A stretch of DNA of 64,000 nucleotides. Source: an uncultured Clostridia bacterium. GTDB taxonomy: Bacteria; Bacillota; Clostridia; Oscillospirales; Ruminococcaceae. The stretch spans positions 62,001 to 126,000 of the forward strand of contig CANPXN010000002.1 of the NCBI GenBank assembly GCA_947586185.1, read 5' to 3'. Under the pieces are notes generated by a model. It worked only from the letters and a program-made list of their open reading frames with translations. It ran no database searches and was not told the DNA's origin. This document shows, in pieces, positions 43,755-54,400 of this stretch (position 1 is its first letter; each line of letters opens with the position of its first letter). The position numbers were made by a program, and so were the translations under genes.

Positions 43755-43790
43755 GCCCCCGAAGGCTAATGTCTTCGGGGGCGGTTTTTT
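43755..43790. terminator. strong terminator between hom operon and metY
   Basis: A 10-bp GC-rich stem (GCCCCCGAAG with CTTCGGGGGC) is followed by GGTTTTTT on the plus strand. It also lies just after the metY stop on the minus strand. Confidence 0.93.
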
Positions 43791-43794
43791 GTGC

Positions 43795-45063
43795 TTAGTC
43801 TATATTTTCAAAAGCCTGATCGATATCGGCAATAATATCTTCCACATTTTCAAGACCGCATGAGAAACGGATCATACCGCCGTCAATTCCGGCAGCCTCA
43901 AGCTGCTGATTTGTAAGCTGACGGTGAGTAGAGCTTGCCGGGTGAAGTACGCATGTCCTTATATCTGCAACATGAACAACGATTGAAGCCATTTTAAGAC
44001 TGTCCATAAACTTGATTGCGTTGGCTTTTCCACCCTTTATAGAGAAAGTGATAACGCCGCTGCAGCCTAAAGGCAGATATTTTTTTGCAAGTTCATGGTA
44101 TTTATTACTTTCAAGTCCCGGATAGCTTACTGAAAGAACCTTGTCGCTTGCTTCCAGATGCTTTGCGACCTTAATTGCATTTTCGCAGTACTGCTTCATT
44201 CTTACAGCCAGAGTTTCCAGTCCGAGATTAAGGAGAAAGGCAGAATTGCCGGAAGGGTAGCATCCGAAATCTCTCATAAGCTGCATTCTTGCTTTTACGA
44301 TATAGGCTGCATTTCCGTATGTTTCAGTATATGAAATACCGTGATAGGATTCGTCAGGCTCGGTAAGCTCAGGGAATTTGCCGTTTTTCCAGTCGAATTT
44401 ACCACTGTCAACGATTACGCCGCCTGTCTGAACAGCATGACCGTCCATGTATTTTGAAGTGGAGTGGATAACTATGTCAGCTCCGTACTCAATAGGCCTG
44501 CAAAGTATTGGCGTTGGGAATGTGTTATCCACAATAAGCGGAATATTATTGCTGTGAGCGATCTTTGCAAACTTTTCGATATCAAGGACTGTCAGTGCAG
44601 GATTTGCAAGAGTTTCACCGAAAATCAGTCTTGTGTTAGGCTTTATGGCGTTCTGAATCTCTTCTTCGGAAGCGTCCGGGTCAATGAATATACATTCAAT
44701 GCCCAGCCTTTTAAGGGTTACTGCAAAGAGGTTTACAGTTCCGCCGTAAATTGTAGCAGTTGATACAATGCTTTCACCGGCGCTGCAAATGTTAAGCACT
44801 GCGCAGAGAGAGGCAGCCTGTCCACTTGAAGTACACATAGCTGCGATACCGCCCTCAAGGGCAGCAATCTTTTCCTCAACAGCCATAACGGTAGGGTTTT
44901 CAAAGCGTGAGTATATAAGACTTTTTGTTGGGTCATCAAATACCGCTGCTACGTCCTCTGTTGAGTCGTAGACATAGGTTGTGCTCTGAACGATCGGAAC
45001 AACTCTTGGCTCTGAGTTTTTTGGTTTATAACCTTCATGTAGGCATTGGGTTTCAATATTCAT
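43795..45063 (-). CDS. metY: O-acetylhomoserine sulfhydrylase / cysteine synthase-like, MetY
   Basis: This is a 422-residue PLP enzyme of the Cys/Met metabolism family. It makes homocysteine from O-acetylhomoserine and sulfide. The signs are the N-terminus TQCLHEGYKPKNSEPRVVPI, the PLP-binding Lys204 in HSTSKYMDGHA, and RFENPTVMAVEEKIAALEGG and TCVLHPASSTHRQL. AGGAAT and a GGAGG precede the ATG. A structured leader of about 110 bases (45094-45203) lies upstream. The neighbouring hom operon supplies its precursor pathway. Confidence 0.96.
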   Translation of the reverse strand: MNIETQCLHEGYKPKNSEPRVVPIVQSTTYVYDSTEDVAAVFDDPTKSLIYSRFENPTVMAVEEKIAALEGGIAAMCTSSGQAASLCAVLNICSAGESIVSTATIYGGTVNLFAVTLKRLGIECIFIDPDASEEEIQNAIKPNTRLIFGETLANPALTVLDIEKFAKIAHSNNIPLIVDNTFPTPILCRPIEYGADIVIHSTSKYMDGHAVQTGGVIVDSGKFDWKNGKFPELTEPDESYHGISYTETYGNAAYIVKARMQLMRDFGCYPSGNSAFLLNLGLETLAVRMKQYCENAIKVAKHLEASDKVLSVSYPGLESNKYHELAKKYLPLGCSGVITFSIKGGKANAIKFMDSLKMASIVVHVADIRTCVLHPASSTHRQLTNQQLEAAGIDGGMIRFSCGLENVEDIIADIDQAFENID

Positions 45064-45093
45064 GTTTATTCCTCCAGAATGATAATTTATAAC

Positions 45094-45203
45094 TTAAGGC
45101 AAGATATACTTCGCCTCTTAGGCGGGGCAGCATTTCCGTATTAAGCGAGGGACATAATCACTCACTGAATACTCTGTGCAGTTAATGCCGTACCTTGCCC
45201 CTT
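45094..45203 (-). promoter_or_regulatory. structured leader RNA candidate upstream of metY
   Basis: On the minus strand, GGCAAG (45194-45199) can pair with CTTGCC (45098-45103). Alternatively GGGGC with GGCATT can pair with AATGCT and GCCCC just inside. The two pairings use overlapping bases. A small CGCCT-CTT-AGGCG hairpin lies at 45112-45124. It does not fit the SAM-I consensus that I know. Confidence 0.55.
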
Positions 45204-45267
45204 ATTAAAATTAATGATAACACATTTTTTTTCCAAGGTCAATAAAAATTGCTATATGAAAAAGAAA

Positions 45268-45300
45268 TGACCGGTAATCTGATAATGATATACCGGTCTT
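45268..45300 (-). terminator. terminator of the symporter gene
   Basis: ACCGGTA/TACCGGT arms (45270-45276 with 45291-45297) lie 16 bases past the symporter stop on the minus strand, followed by ATTTCTTTTT. Confidence 0.7.
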
Positions 45301-45315
45301 ATTATGAGTGTAAGA

Positions 45316-46893
45316 TTATTTATCGTAGCATTCAAAAATTCCGCTGACAGCTTTTTCTTCAGGCTTTCTTGTAAACAGGCTTACTACAGGAACGATAATG
45401 ATGGAAAGTATCATTACAACAGCGCCGGCGTTGATAGGCGATGCAAGATTGAACGGACACATTGAAGCCACATTCTTTGTAAGTTCCGGAAACCAGCCAA
45501 ATCCGAACAGTACCATATGAGCGACTGTTATGCCGATTCCGCATATAAAGCTTGTCCAGACAGAAGCGTTTGTAACCTTTTTACTGAAAAGACCGAACAT
45601 GAAAGGTCCGAGAAACGCTCCGGCAAGAGCGCCCCATGAATATGACATAAGCGTTGAAATTGAGGCATTTTTGTTGAATGCGATAATTACAGAGATAAGC
45701 AGGAACACTGCTATGAGAACACGCATTATTACAACTTCCTTTTTATCGTTGTTTTCCTTCATTTTAGGCTTTATAAAGTCAATTGTAAGAGTAGAGCTTG
45801 ACGTGAGAACAAGTGAGGAAAGCGTTGACATTGATGCGGAAAGCACAAGCACAACAACAAGTCCAATAAGAATGTCCGGCAGCGCACTCTTGAGAAGCGC
45901 AGGTACCATAGCGTCAAATTCAGGCTTTCCGTTAGGGAGAGTTGCGATAAGCGTTTTTCCTGTATTGTCGGCAGCGTCAGTTGTGCAGAAGAGCCTGTCA
46001 AAGCCTCCCAGGAAGTATGAGCCTCCGGCAACAACAAGGGCAAAGAGAGTTGAAATTATCGTTCCCTTCTTGATTGCGCTTTCGTCTTTGATCGCATAGA
46101 ATTTATGTACCATCTGAGGAAGTCCCCATGTACCAAGTGATGTCAGAATAATAACTCCTATCAGGTTTATTGGATCAGGTCCGAACAGCGTGTCAAATTT
46201 TCCATAAGCGCCGTTCACTTCAAGCTCGCCCAGCTTCTCAACTGCGGAACTGAATCCTCCCTGCTTATTCAGAGCGCATATTACAACGGCTGTGATTCCT
46301 CCCAGCATAACAATACCCTGAATGAAGTCGTTTATTGCTGTAGCGCCGTAGCCTCCAAGGATAACGTAAACAGCGGTGATAATAGCCATTGCAATAATGA
46401 TCATCTTATATGCGCTGTCAGAGCTAAGACCGAACGCCATGTTGAAAAGTCTTGAAAGTCCGTTATACACCGATGCAGTATAAGGTATCAGAAAAACAAA
46501 AACAATTAAAGCTGCTGCGATTTTAAGACCTTTTGAATTGAATCGTTTTTCAAAATATTCCGGCATTGTTTTTGCATTCAGATGCTTTGTCATAATTCTT
46601 GTTCTTTTTCCGAGAATGATCCATGCAAGAGCGCTTCCGATCACTGCGTTTCCTATGCCTATCCATGTAGCGGATACGCCGTAGTTCCAGCCGAACTGAC
46701 CAGCATAGCCAATGAAAACTACTGCGGAAAAGTATGAGGTTCCATATGCAAAGGCTGTGAGCCATGAGCCGACATTGCGTCCACCCAGAACAAAGTCGTT
46801 AACGGATTTGGTCTTCCGTGATGTGTAAAGACCAATTCCCATCATAACTGCAATGTATATTGCAATCATAACAGCTGTGATAATTGTGGTCAT
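45316..46893 (-). CDS. sodium/solute symporter (SSS family, PutP-like)
   Basis: This 525-residue integral membrane protein has about 13 segments. The N-terminus TTIITAVMIAIYIAVMMGIG, the loop FVLGGRNVGSWLTAFAYGTSYFS, the ENG-like GWNYGVSATWIGIGNAV and SMSTLSSLVLTSSSTL near residue 350 are hallmarks of the SSS family that moves proline, pantothenate, sugars or acids with Na+. The substrate cannot be told by eye; the GGRNVGSW start leans toward PutP/PanF-like members. It is a single gene on the minus strand. Confidence 0.9.
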   Translation of the reverse strand: MTTIITAVMIAIYIAVMMGIGLYTSRKTKSVNDFVLGGRNVGSWLTAFAYGTSYFSAVVFIGYAGQFGWNYGVSATWIGIGNAVIGSALAWIILGKRTRIMTKHLNAKTMPEYFEKRFNSKGLKIAAALIVFVFLIPYTASVYNGLSRLFNMAFGLSSDSAYKMIIIAMAIITAVYVILGGYGATAINDFIQGIVMLGGITAVVICALNKQGGFSSAVEKLGELEVNGAYGKFDTLFGPDPINLIGVIILTSLGTWGLPQMVHKFYAIKDESAIKKGTIISTLFALVVAGGSYFLGGFDRLFCTTDAADNTGKTLIATLPNGKPEFDAMVPALLKSALPDILIGLVVVLVLSASMSTLSSLVLTSSSTLTIDFIKPKMKENNDKKEVVIMRVLIAVFLLISVIIAFNKNASISTLMSYSWGALAGAFLGPFMFGLFSKKVTNASVWTSFICGIGITVAHMVLFGFGWFPELTKNVASMCPFNLASPINAGAVVMILSIIIVPVVSLFTRKPEEKAVSGIFECYDK

Positions 46894-47027
46894 ATTAATA
46901 CCCCTTTTTTGAATTTAAACTAATTTTGCTTTAAATCAATAAAGCTTATCGTCACAATGAATATTATAACAATCATGCATAATTTTGTCAACATAAAAAA
47001 TTTTTTTGTTAAAAAGCTAGAAAATAA
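46894..47027. other. AT-rich spacer, first part of a 402-base gap
   Basis: The gap from 46894 to 47295 holds nothing recognisable up to 47027. A promoter, element copy D and an inverted-repeat element then fill the rest of it, before the NUDIX gene. Confidence 0.5.
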
Positions 47028-47056
47028 TTGATTCGATTTGTATAAAATGATATAAT
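47028..47056 (+). promoter_or_regulatory. promoter of the NUDIX-nth operon
   Basis: TTGATT (47028-47033), a 17-base spacer and a perfect TATAAT (47051-47056). It lies directly before element copy D. Confidence 0.75.
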
Positions 47057-47061
47057 ATAAA

Positions 47062-47192
47062 TGATGCAAGTAAAGCTTGCCTTATCTGTTCGTCATATTT
47101 TTCGGTTATCACCTCTGGTGATGAGAAAAATGGCGCTTTAATAGAATATTGCTCCAGCTAATTTGGCATGGCCTAATTGGTTGGAGAAATAA
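47062..47192 (+). repeat. structured dispersed element, copy D (NUDIX-nth leader)
   Basis: H1 is GCAAG/CTTGC (47066-47070 with 47076-47080). H2 is CGTCATATTTTTC (47091-47103) against GAAAAATGGCG (47125-47135), with an inner TTATCACC/GGTGATGA stem. H3 is an imperfect repeat at 47145-47190. Sequence and order match copy A. It lies about 100 bases before the NUDIX start codon. Confidence 0.85.
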
Positions 47193-47210
47193 TAATATCA
47201 AATAATATGA

Positions 47211-47273
47211 ACCTGTCTTCAAGGGTATCTAAGTTAGTTTACTGTTAAAGCATGTTATATATTTCTTGTGAAG
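47211..47273. repeat. gaagacaagt-family element, copy before the NUDIX gene
   Basis: ACCTGTCTTCA at the left and TGTGAAGACAGGT at the right form terminal inverted repeats about 40 bases apart. It sits between element copy D and the NUDIX ribosome binding site. Confidence 0.65.
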
Positions 47274-47295
47274 ACAGGTCTGGAGGAGAATTACT

Positions 47296-47730
47296 ATGAA
47301 CAATACAGAATCAGCCGAAATTCCTTTTGAAAAAACCTGCGGAAGCATTTTATATGCAAAGCAAGACGGAAAGAAAAAATTCCTGCTTATAAAGAGCTTC
47401 AGCGGACATACAGGTTTTCCGAAAGGACATGTTGAACAGGGAGAAACTGAGGAACAGACTGCTGTAAGAGAGGTTTTCGAGGAAACTGGAATAAACGTTA
47501 AGATCGATCCTGCTACAAGACAGGAATACACATATATAACATTAAGCCATACAAGAAAAAATTGCGTTTATTTCTGCAATGAGGTCACTATGAGCGAAAT
47601 GGAAAATGCTAAGATCCAGCAGGAGGAGATCGTTCAGAGCTGGATCGCAGATTATGACGAGGCTATGGAGCTTTTAAATTTTCCGGAGGACAGGGAAATC
47701 CTTGAAAGGGCGGTAAAATTCAATGACTAA
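47296..47730 (+). CDS. NUDIX hydrolase (Ap4A-hydrolase-like)
   Basis: This 144-residue protein carries a complete Nudix box (GHVEQGETEEQTAVREVF-EETG, about residues 45-66) with the metal Glu residues. The preceding context, SGHTGFPKGH, is typical of bis(5'-nucleosyl)-tetraphosphatase-like members, which clear Ap4A or damaged nucleotides. CTGGAGGAG precedes the ATG. The stop lies 8 bases inside the next gene, nth, so the two are coupled, joining nucleotide sanitation to base-excision repair. Confidence 0.93.
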   Translation: MNNTESAEIPFEKTCGSILYAKQDGKKKFLLIKSFSGHTGFPKGHVEQGETEEQTAVREVFEETGINVKIDPATRQEYTYITLSHTRKNCVYFCNEVTMSEMENAKIQQEEIVQSWIADYDEAMELLNFPEDREILERAVKFND

Positions 47731-48373
47731 AAAGGAGAGAGCTAAGCTTGCCTGTCAGGAACTGGAGAAGCTTTATCCGGATGTTGAATGTTCCCTGTGC
47801 TTTGAAAAGCCATACGAGCTGCTTATTGCAACAAGGCTTTCTGCTCAGTGTACTGACGCAAGAGTTAATATTGTCACAAAGACTCTTTTTGAAAAGTATC
47901 CTACCCTTGAGTCCTTTGCAGGTGCAGACCTTGAAGAGCTGGAGCAGGACGTAAAGCCATGCGGATTTTACCGGACAAAGGCGAAAAGCATTATTGAAAT
48001 GTCCAATCAGATCATAAATAATTTCGGAGGGGAGCTTCCCCGAACCATGGACGAGCTCCTTACCCTTTCTGGAGTGGGAAGAAAAACTGCAAACCTGATA
48101 ATGGGAGATGTGTATGGTCAGCCGGCAATCGTAACGGATACTCACTGCATCAGGATCACCGGAAGACTGGGGCTTACTAAGAACAAAGAGCCTCACAAGG
48201 TTGAGGAGGACCTGAAAAAACTGATCCCACCGGAGATATCGGCTCACTTCTGTCATCAGACAGTCCAGTTCGGACGGGATATATGCAGAGCGAGAACTCC
48301 TTTATGCGGTCAGTGCAGCCTTGCAGGATTCTGTGATTTTTATGCAAAAACTCAGAGAGAAGGCAAGTTATAA
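47723..48373 (+). CDS. nth: endonuclease III
   Basis: This 216-residue DNA glycosylase/AP lyase removes oxidised pyrimidines. The helix-hairpin-helix carries the catalytic Lys121 in SGVGRKTANLI and Asp139 in VTDTHCIRI. The C-terminal [4Fe-4S] loop is C-x6-C-x2-C-x5-C (CRARTPLCGQCSLAGFC). The start is ATG 47723, overlapping the NUDIX gene, with AAAGGGCGG upstream. The arrangement gives a small repair operon behind element copy D. Confidence 0.97.
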   Translation: MTKKERAKLACQELEKLYPDVECSLCFEKPYELLIATRLSAQCTDARVNIVTKTLFEKYPTLESFAGADLEELEQDVKPCGFYRTKAKSIIEMSNQIINNFGGELPRTMDELLTLSGVGRKTANLIMGDVYGQPAIVTDTHCIRITGRLGLTKNKEPHKVEEDLKKLIPPEISAHFCHQTVQFGRDICRARTPLCGQCSLAGFCDFYAKTQREGKL

Positions 48374-48394
48374 CTGTAAATTAGCGAAAAGCTA

Positions 48395-48423
48395 TTGACA
48401 ACAGATGTGAATTGATATAAAAT
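48395..48423 (+). promoter_or_regulatory. promoter of secA
   Basis: A perfect TTGACA (48395-48400), a 17-base spacer and TAAAAT (48418-48423). The leader of about 115 bases contains a GCTGAATC/GGATTCAG dyad. Confidence 0.8.
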
Positions 48424-48546
48424 ATAATGTGTGTATATTATAAGTTTTGAATTTACGTCGGCTGCGAAAGGCTGAATCTTTATTCATACAATCAGTCAGG
48501 ATTCAGAGCAACACGGAAAATTAATTTGAAAAGGCGGATTAATCAG

Positions 48547-51270
48547 ATGGGTATTTTAACTAAAATCTTTGGCTCATACAGTGCAAAAGAGCTTGAACGT
48601 ATTGAACCAATTAAAAATAGCGTACTTGAGCTTGAGGAAAGATATGCTGCAATGACAGATTCTGAGCTGAAAGCGCAGACCGGTAATTTCAGAGTCAGAC
48701 TTGAGGCAGGCGAAACGCTGGATATGATCCTGCCTGAGGCTCTTGCAACTGTACGTGAGGGTGCATATCGTGTTCTCGGCAAAAAGCCTTTCCCGGTTCA
48801 GATCATCGGCGCTATCGTTCTTCATCAGGGACGAATCGCTGAAATGAAGACAGGTGAAGGTAAAACTCTTGTGGCATGCGTGGCTTCATATTTGAATGCT
48901 CTCAGCGGTAAGGGTGTTCATGTCGTTACAGTTAATGATTATCTTGCTAAAACTCAGTCGGATGAAATGGGAAAGGTCCTGAGGTTCTTAGGTCTTACTG
49001 TCGGCTGTATCCTTCATGGTCTTACAAATGACGAAAGACGTGAGGCTTATAACTGCGATGTTACATACGCAACAAACAACGAGCTTGGCTTCGATTATCT
49101 TCGTGATAACATGGTTATCTATAAAAAAGACAGAGTTCAGAGAGCGCCTAACTTCGCAATTGTCGATGAGGTTGACTCGATCCTTATAGATGAGGCAAGA
49201 ACTCCTCTTATCATATCGGGTAAGGGCGATAAGTCAACAGAGCTGTACAGCGTGGTTGATAGGTTTGTGTGCGGACTTACGTCAACAACTGTTGTTGAAA
49301 TAGACGAGAAGCAGGATCAGGATGAGATCAACGAAAATGTTGACTACATTATAGATGAAAAGGCAAAGACGGCTACTATCACACGTTCAGGCGTTAAGAA
49401 AGCCGAGGAGTATTTCGGCATAGAAAACCTTATGGACCCTGATAACATTACCCTTCTTCACCATGTCAATCAGGCTCTTAAAGCCCATGGTATTATGCAT
49501 GCCGATATTGACTACGTTGTTAAGGACGGAGAGGTAATCATCGTTGATGAATTTACCGGACGTCTTATGCTGGGACGTCGTTTCAACGACGGTCTGCACC
49601 AGGCTATAGAGGCTAAGGAGGGCGTTAAGATCGCAAACGAGTCAAAGACTCTTGCAACTATCACTTTCCAGAACTACTTCAGACTTTACCAGAAGCTTTC
49701 CGGTATGACCGGTACTGCTATGACTGAGGAGGACGAGTTCAGAGAGATCTACAAGCTTGATGTTATTGCGATCCCTACAAACAGACCTATTCTCAGAATA
49801 GATTATCCGGATCAGATATACAGAACCGAGAAGGGCAAATTCTCCGCAATTATCGAGCAGATCGTAAAATGTCATGAAAAGGGACAGCCTGTTCTGGTAG
49901 GTACTATTTCAATTGAAAAGTCAGAGCTTCTGTCAGCAATGCTCAAGAGAAAGGGCATAAAGCATAATGTTCTGAATGCTAAATATCACGCAAAGGAAGC
50001 TGAGATCGTTGCTCAGGCTGGTAAGTTCGGAGCGGTTACGATCGCTACAAATATGGCTGGACGTGGTACGGATATCATGCTGGGCGGTAACGCAGAGTTT
50101 CTCGCCAAGGCAGAGCTTCGTAAAATGGAATATGAGGAAGATATTATCAATGAAGCTGTAGGCTTTGCTGATACAGACAATGAGGAAATTCTTGCAGCTC
50201 GTAAGGTTTATAAGGAGCTTTATGATAAATTCAACGCAGAAGTAAAGGAAAAGGCTGTTAAGGTCAAGGAAGCTGGAGGCCTTTATATCCTCGGTACTGA
50301 GCGTCATGAATCAAGACGTATCGACAATCAGCTTCGTGGACGTTCAGGACGTCAGGGCGATGAGGGCGAAAGCCGTTTCTTCCTTTCAGTTGAAGACGAT
50401 CTTATGCGTATATTTGCCGGTGACAGGCTTGAAAGAATGATGGCTTCACTTAACGTTGAAGAGGATATGCCAATTGAAAGCAAGATGCTCACTAAGATCA
50501 TTGAGTCCTCACAGAAAAAGGTTGAAGGAAGAAACTTCAGCATAAGAAAGAATGTCCTGAACTACGACGATGTTATGAGCAAGCAGCGTGAAATTATTTA
50601 TAAGCAGCGTTCACAGGTTCTTGACGGTGAAGACCTTCACGACTATATTCTTAATATGATGCATAGCCTTGTAAAGGATATGGTTGACACATATCTTCAT
50701 GACGATGCTGTAAGGGAAGACTGGAATATTATCGGTCTTAAAGATTACTTCCGTGGCTGGGCTATAGGCGATGATGAGCTTGAATACACAGATGAAGAGC
50801 TTGAAAAGACCGAAAAGGAAGATATCATCAAGTATCTTGACGATAAGCTTATTAAAATTTATTCCGATAAGGAAGAGGAATTCGGCAGCGATATGCTCAG
50901 AGAGCTTGAACGTGTAGTTCTCCTTAAAGTCGTTGATACAAAGTGGATGAACCATATTGACGATATGGATGAGTTGAAAAAAGGTATCGGTCTTCGTGCA
51001 TTCGGTCAGAAGAATCCTGTTGTTGAGTATAGATACGAGGGATTTGAAATGTTCGACGCTATGGTTGAATCCATACGTGAGGATACTGTAAGAATGCTTA
51101 TTACAGTAAGAATCAAGAAGAACGAGGCTCCGCAGAGGGAACAGGTTGCAAAGCCTGACGCTCCTAACGCAGGTTCTATCAGAACTTCTAAAAAGCGTCC
51201 CGGAGATAACGATCCGTGTCCATGCGGAAGCGGCAAGAAGTATAAGAAGTGCTGCGGCATGAACAGTTGA
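48547..51270 (+). CDS. secA: preprotein translocase ATPase SecA
   Basis: This 907-residue motor pushes unfolded proteins through SecYEG. It starts [20 protein letters not shown], has Walker A MKTGEGKT at about residues 100-107, the [19 protein letters not shown] segment, [14 protein letters not shown] in nucleotide-binding domain 2 and the C-terminal zinc tail [15 protein letters not shown] chose ATG 48547 (AAGGCGG upstream) over a TTG seven codons earlier. The length fits bacterial SecA with a linker tail. It is a single-gene transcription unit. Confidence 0.98.
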   Translation: MGILTKIFGSYSAKELERIEPIKNSVLELEERYAAMTDSELKAQTGNFRVRLEAGETLDMILPEALATVREGAYRVLGKKPFPVQIIGAIVLHQGRIAEMKTGEGKTLVACVASYLNALSGKGVHVVTVNDYLAKTQSDEMGKVLRFLGLTVGCILHGLTNDERREAYNCDVTYATNNELGFDYLRDNMVIYKKDRVQRAPNFAIVDEVDSILIDEARTPLIISGKGDKSTELYSVVDRFVCGLTSTTVVEIDEKQDQDEINENVDYIIDEKAKTATITRSGVKKAEEYFGIENLMDPDNITLLHHVNQALKAHGIMHADIDYVVKDGEVIIVDEFTGRLMLGRRFNDGLHQAIEAKEGVKIANESKTLATITFQNYFRLYQKLSGMTGTAMTEEDEFREIYKLDVIAIPTNRPILRIDYPDQIYRTEKGKFSAIIEQIVKCHEKGQPVLVGTISIEKSELLSAMLKRKGIKHNVLNAKYHAKEAEIVAQAGKFGAVTIATNMAGRGTDIMLGGNAEFLAKAELRKMEYEEDIINEAVGFADTDNEEILAARKVYKELYDKFNAEVKEKAVKVKEAGGLYILGTERHESRRIDNQLRGRSGRQGDEGESRFFLSVEDDLMRIFAGDRLERMMASLNVEEDMPIESKMLTKIIESSQKKVEGRNFSIRKNVLNYDDVMSKQREIIYKQRSQVLDGEDLHDYILNMMHSLVKDMVDTYLHDDAVREDWNIIGLKDYFRGWAIGDDELEYTDEELEKTEKEDIIKYLDDKLIKIYSDKEEEFGSDMLRELERVVLLKVVDTKWMNHIDDMDELKKGIGLRAFGQKNPVVEYRYEGFEMFDAMVESIREDTVRMLITVRIKKNEAPQREQVAKPDAPNAGSIRTSKKRPGDNDPCPCGSGKKYKKCCGMNS

Positions 51271-51285
51271 TGATACTAATATTTA

Positions 51286-51311
51286 AGGGCAGGTTTTTAC
51301 CTGCCTTTTTT
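51286..51311 (+). terminator. terminator of secA
   Basis: GGCAGGT (51288-51294) and ACCTGCC (51299-51305) are followed by six T. Confidence 0.92.
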
Positions 51312-51314
51312 ATG

Positions 51315-51343
51315 TTGAAAATGACAGTGAGATGTGGTATAAT
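51315..51343 (+). promoter_or_regulatory. promoter of the UPF1-like helicase gene
   Basis: TTGAAA (51315-51320), a 17-base spacer and a perfect TATAAT (51338-51343). Confidence 0.8.
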
Positions 51344-51405
51344 ATTTATATTTAAAAATCTGTTTTAACAGGAAATGCTTTAATTATTTCTGGAGGTGTA
51401 TCATT

Positions 51406-54400
51406 ATGGAGCATGGCTCACAGGTTAGAATTGCTTTGTCTTTTTCTCCAAGGGCGCTTGATGAGCTTAAAGCTATGCAGATTTGCGAATGCAGATCCAA
51501 ATATGATATACCATACAAGCTATTTCCTGAAAGCAAAATTTCTGAGGTATGGGTCACAACCAGCCCTGAGTTCATTGTATGTATGCCTTACGGAGATCAT
51601 TTTCTTGCTTTGTCAGGTATTCTCAGTGGGAACGATTTTTTCTGCAAAAGCGTTTTGAGTGCTGATAATTTATCCGGGGAAAAGGCTGAAATATTGTTTG
51701 AAGTTGTATCCGGAGAGGAAACATCCGGAAGCATCAGCCCAAAGGTGCGCTCAAGGCTTGATATGTGGTATAGATATATTGAGAATCTCCTTGAGATATC
51801 TAAAAAGAAATACTTTTACTATACATATTATGGTACAGTATATGATGACGGTCATAATCTTCGCCTGAGAGTCGAACGGGACTATGGGGGGGAGAATGTT
51901 AAAAATTTAAGTGCAGCCATTGCTGACAGCAAAAATGACCCGAGATATTTGCTTGGAAAGGTAACGGATTTCAGCCGGGATGTGATAACTATTGAAAAAA
52001 GCAGCCTTAGTAATTACAAAATGCTGGAAAGAGCCGATAATCAAATAAAAATCGTTATATATGATGCAGCTTCGGTTATTACATGCAGAAGAATGAAAAC
52101 AGGGCTTGATATGCTTTGCAATTCAGAGGCTGCAAATCCGAGGCTTGCGGATTTTATTTTTGATCCTCAAAAAGCAAACAGAAGCAGTGGTGGAAGGATT
52201 TCTCTGACGCCGGAAACAATGCTTATGAAGAACATGAACCCTGAGCAGATAAGAGCTGTTGAGGGGGTCATGAATGCCGAAGACCTTTATCTTATTCAAG
52301 GGCCTCCGGGAACCGGAAAGACAACGGTTATAGCAGAAATATGCTATCAGAATGCTGTGAGAGGGTTAAAAACTCTTGTTGTATCTCAGTCTAATCTGGC
52401 GGTTGACAATGCGATTTCAAGGGTTATGAATCATCCTGAAGTTAGGGTTCTGAGAAAAGGAGATGCTTCAAGGGTCGAAGACGAGGGCATGCCTTTTGTT
52501 GAGGATAATGTTGTTTCAACATGGCTTGGTAAGATCGCAGAATCCGCTGGAAATATGTCACGCAGTATTGATGAAAAGCTTTTGGAGCTGAAAAAGGCGG
52601 AGGACAGGCTTCCGGACATTCTTGAACTGGAAGACGCAGTTGTGAAGTATTCCGAAAAGCTGAGGGACCTTGAATCTCAGATATTTTTCTATAAAAATGT
52701 CCTTAATGAGGCGGAGGGCTTTCGGTCTGAATTTTTTGAGCTTGTGTCAATGGCTTATGACGCAGACGATATTGCTAAGCTTTCAGATGTGAGAAATATA
52801 TATCCTCCGGATTTCATACTGCCAAACAATATATATAATGAGATCACGGACAGATACCTTGATCTGAAAGCTGATGTTGAAAAGATTCAGGAATATGAGG
52901 ACGATCTTAAATTTTACAGCGAATACACTGAAAAAATAACTGCCCAATTTGACGCAGTGAGAAAAGCCGCAGGCAGAAGACGTATTGAAAAAAGCGAACA
53001 CGAGGTCAATTACTATTATATCGACAGAAAGTTGACTGAGGAAATATGCAGAGGCGGAGACGATATTTTAGACATAAAGCCAAAGGGTATAAAAAAGCTT
53101 TTGTTTGGCTTTAGATGGCGAAGAATAGCTGCCGATTACTATCGTCAGGCTGAAAAGCTGATGGAAAGCATTCAGTCCAAAACGATCAGGCTATGCGCAC
53201 GTATAGAGGCGATAATAACCGATAAGGAATACATCCGCAGCGTGGAGGCATTTCATGAAAGTCTTGACAAGCTTTGCGAGGATTTTGACTCCCAGTACTA
53301 CAGATTCCGAAATAAATATGATAAGCTGAGGGAGGACTTTGCGCAGACTGAAACCGATTATAATTTCGCATTGGCTGAATATCATGCAGGTGCGGACGAT
53401 AAGTTTTATATCACAGCGCTTAAAAATACGGATACGGAAAATATTACAGCGGAAGAGTATGAACGCATAGCTAAGGGATATTTCAAATCCACCAAAAAGC
53501 GATATATGATATGGAAGGAGCTTATCGCTGAATGGATAAGCAGAATTTCTGCTGGCAGCGGTGAAGGATATAATTCACTGAAAAAGCTCTACCTCGATAA
53601 TGCAAATGTTATAGGTATTACCTGCATACAAAGCGGTACAAGAGATTTTATTCAGAATTATCCGGTATTTGATGTGGTTATCATTGACGAATCCAGTAAA
53701 AGCACCCCTCCGGATATAATTCTTCCTATGCTGAGAGGCAGGAAGATCGTGCTTGTAGGGGATCACAAGCAGCTGCCTCCTTATATTGATTCACAGGCAT
53801 ATGATGAAACGGAATGCGGCGATAATGAGGAAATGCGTGAGCTTATGAAGGTATCGCTGTTTGAGGAGCTTTATACCAAATCGGCTGCTGAAAGCAGGAC
53901 AATGCTTTATCGTCAGTACAGAATGCACAGGGATATTGCCGGACTTGTAAATCAGTTTTATATTGATTCTGACGCAGGTAGAATTGAATCTCCATCCGAT
54001 GCTCCGAGGGATCATGGCTGTCAGGGAAACGGCATTGATAAGAATAATCATGTTATATGGTATGATATGCCAAACGATCTGAGGTGCTATGAGGAGAAAA
54101 GTGGAAACAGCTTCTGTAATTCAGCCGAAGTGAGAGCTGTGAAAAAGCTGCTGAAAATTTTGAATAAAAATATTTCTGATAATGGGGGAACAAGAAAATC
54201 CGTAGGTGTTATTACATTTTATGATGCTCAGGTAAAGCTTCTTGAGGAGCAGCTTGTGTATAAGAATGAATTTTACAGGCATATTCCGAATATTGAGCTT
54301 AGAATAGGCTCTGTGGACCGCTTTCAGGGCATGGAAGAGGATATAATCATACTTAGTTTTGTCAGAAATAACAAGTTTCATAATATAGGATTTGCAAAGG

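Noticed and set aside
45064..45215. SAM-I riboswitch or T-box before metY
   Set aside because: Neither the SAM-I core nor the GGTGG-type T-box sequence could be found. The leader is reported instead as an unassigned structure.
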